Of a stretch of 7,494 nucleotides of DNA, positions 6,678-7,494 are shown in pieces. The translations under genes were made by a program, and so were the position numbers. The stretch lies in NCBI GenBank assembly GCA_025362155.1, contig JANYHX010000299.1, forward strand, positions 1-7,494, in the 5' to 3' direction. Within the stretch, counting starts at the first letter, position 1; each line of letters starts with the position of its first letter. Origin of the DNA: Gallionella sp. GTDB taxonomy: Bacteria; Pseudomonadota; Gammaproteobacteria; Burkholderiales; Gallionellaceae. Below the pieces are notes generated by a model that was given only the letters and a program-made list of their open reading frames with translations, was not told the DNA's origin and made no database searches.

Positions 6678-7073
6678 ATGGCTGTATTATTGACCCAACC
6701 ATATGCTGGATATGCCACAGGCACTGTAGTTAATATCAATACAGCGACTGAATTGGCATTGATTGCACAAAGCCGCGCTGTTGCATCGACTGTCGCATCA
6801 ACCACGACCGGAGCTGTCATCGCTAACCTGAATCAAGGTATTTGTGCGGTTGCTGCGGCTGCTGGCTCTATTGTAATTACCAATAACCTTTGCGATGCTT
6901 CGACGCACGTCACCGCTTATGTATCTCAGGCCGCTGCTGATGTTACTTTGCTGCGCGTCGAGCGTATCGTGCCTGCTGCTGGTTCGTTTACCATTTATGG
7001 TACAGCCGCCGCGACGGCAACTACGCTAATCGCATGGAGATTGGAAAACTATGGGGCATCAGTATTGAATTAA
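6678..7073 (+). CDS. Putative capsid decoration/minor structural protein
   Basis: 131-residue Ala/Thr/Val-rich protein following the coat gene with its own strong ribosome binding site. The N-terminus (TQPYAGYATGTVVNINTATELALIAQSRAV) is like small phage proteins encoded next to capsid genes. The C-terminal half matches a beta-sandwich pattern familiar from phage structural proteins: GICAVAAAAGSIVITNN, then V-AYVSQAAADVTLLRVERIVPAAGSFTIYGTAAATA and a final W-strand (LIAWRLENYG). No membrane segment or signal peptide is convincing despite the high alanine content. Location between the coat gene and a terminator suggests it is expressed at capsid-like levels and binds the capsid surface. It could instead be a head-completion or fibre-base protein. 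Confidence 0.75.
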   Translation: MAVLLTQPYAGYATGTVVNINTATELALIAQSRAVASTVASTTTGAVIANLNQGICAVAAAAGSIVITNNLCDASTHVTAYVSQAAADVTLLRVERIVPAAGSFTIYGTAAATATTLIAWRLENYGASVLN

Positions 7074-7084
7074 TCTCTCTGTTA

Positions 7085-7109
7085 CCCTCCCTGCGGGGAG
7101 GGGTTTTTT
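7085..7109 (+). terminator. Intrinsic transcription terminator after the capsid genes
   Basis: A 7-base-pair GC stem, CCCTCCC (7085-7091) with GGGAGGG (7096-7102), closes a TGCG loop (UNCG-type, C-G closed, very stable) and is followed by G and six T residues (7104-7109). It works only in the + direction, since the reverse strand lacks a T run. It starts 11 bases after the stop of the decoration-like gene and ends 9 bases before the next start codon. Confidence 0.9.
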
Positions 7110-7118
7110 GGGGATAAA

Positions 7119-7494
7119 ATGGCAATAACAGCACAGAATATCTGTGAGGTTGCGTTAGGTAATATACTTAACGATGACCCATCGCAACCGCATATAGCAG
7201 CGGATTTGAATACGTGCCTGCTCGCATTACAAGTGTTGTGCGACCATTGGCAACTTGACCCGCAAGCCACTATCGGATTGCGCGAATCAATTTACACTCC
7301 TATCGCCGGAACCCAGATAGTAACGGTCGGTACTGGAGGTAATATTAATGCAACCAATGCGAGTGCAACGGTGGTATATAATGGTTCTGCACTTCAAACG
7401 GTTTCTGCTAATACATTTATAGGTAGCATCAACAACCTAACTGTTAACAACAGCAGCACGGGTGCATCTGCGGGAGTTACACTAAGCCAAAACC
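7119..7494 (+). CDS. Putative head-tail adaptor, P22 gp4-like (3' end missing)
   Basis: The first 125 codons of a gene that runs off the right edge. The protein begins MAITAQNICEVALGNI, then a helical stretch with DLNTCLLALQVLCDHWQLD, then ESIYTPIAGTQIVTVGTGGNI. This helix-helix-W followed by 'YT-AGTQ--TVG-GG-' order resembles phage tail-adaptor proteins of the gp4/tail-accessory type, which typically read 'a...L..Ln.ml..W..e......f...aG...YtiGpGgdf'. In P22 gp4 follows coat and fixes the portal to the tail, so position agrees. The following Asn/Ser/Thr-rich part is a less usual beta insertion. The only upstream ribosome-binding candidate is a poor GGGG at 7110-7113. Assignment is by pattern and gene order, and would need the missing C-terminus. 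Confidence 0.62.
   Translation, partial: MAITAQNICEVALGNILNDDPSQPHIAADLNTCLLALQVLCDHWQLDPQATIGLRESIYTPIAGTQIVTVGTGGNINATNASATVVYNGSALQTVSANTFIGSINNLTVNNSSTGASAGVTLSQN

Noticed and set aside
7041..7068. Promoter TTGGAA ... TATTGA before the adaptor gene
   Set aside because: Only 4 of 6 and 3 of 6 matches, and it would start transcription upstream of the terminator, so it would not solve adaptor expression.
7095..7113. G-quadruplex in GGGGAGGGG TTTTTT GGGG
   Set aside because: Only three G runs are present, so a standard three-tier quadruplex cannot form; the stem-loop terminator explains the G runs better.

Overview
The window is a stretch of virion-assembly genes from a tailed double-stranded DNA phage (or prophage) of the P22-like, podovirus-type morphogenesis lineage. 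This rests on a P22-type portal protein, an acidic scaffolding protein immediately before a P22-family coat protein with an inserted domain, and the beginning of a probable tail adaptor (gp4-like). Every gene is on the + strand and genes are tightly packed, often with TAATG or ATGA stop/start overlaps. Shine-Dalgarno sites and a sigma70-like promoter are compatible with a proteobacterial host, but the host cannot be named from this sequence. No integrase, tRNA, CRISPR array or insertion sequence was seen.

Layout: (1) 1-2238, portal protein, cut by the left edge of the window. (2) 2238-4516, a cassette of five small genes between portal and scaffold, where phage P22 itself has none. Four resemble pieces of phage fibre or decoration proteins (an N-terminal attachment-like module, a short linker-like module, a decoration-like beta protein, and a protein with a fibre C-terminal domain ending in Ala-Arg-Arg-Lys-Arg). 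The fifth is an unrecognised 115-residue protein. (3) 4517-4626, the only sizeable intergenic gap: a near-ideal sigma70 promoter with an UP-like AT tract and a leader predicted to form two hairpins. (4) 4627-7073, scaffold, major coat and a small decoration-like protein, closed by a strong intrinsic terminator at 7085-7109. (5) 7119 to the right edge, the start of a tail-adaptor-like gene.

Together: the portal forms the unique vertex that scaffold and coat assemble around. The promoter and terminator bracket the scaffold-coat-decoration genes into what looks like a separately boosted high-copy transcription unit inside the late operon. The terminator would reduce flow into the low-copy adaptor and tail genes. 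The five-gene cassette probably supplies capsid decorations or fibres and can be the variable, host-adapting part of the region.

I did not find a clearly new system. The points most worth a second look are the promoter-leader-terminator arrangement around the capsid genes and the splitting of fibre-like modules into separate, translationally coupled genes.
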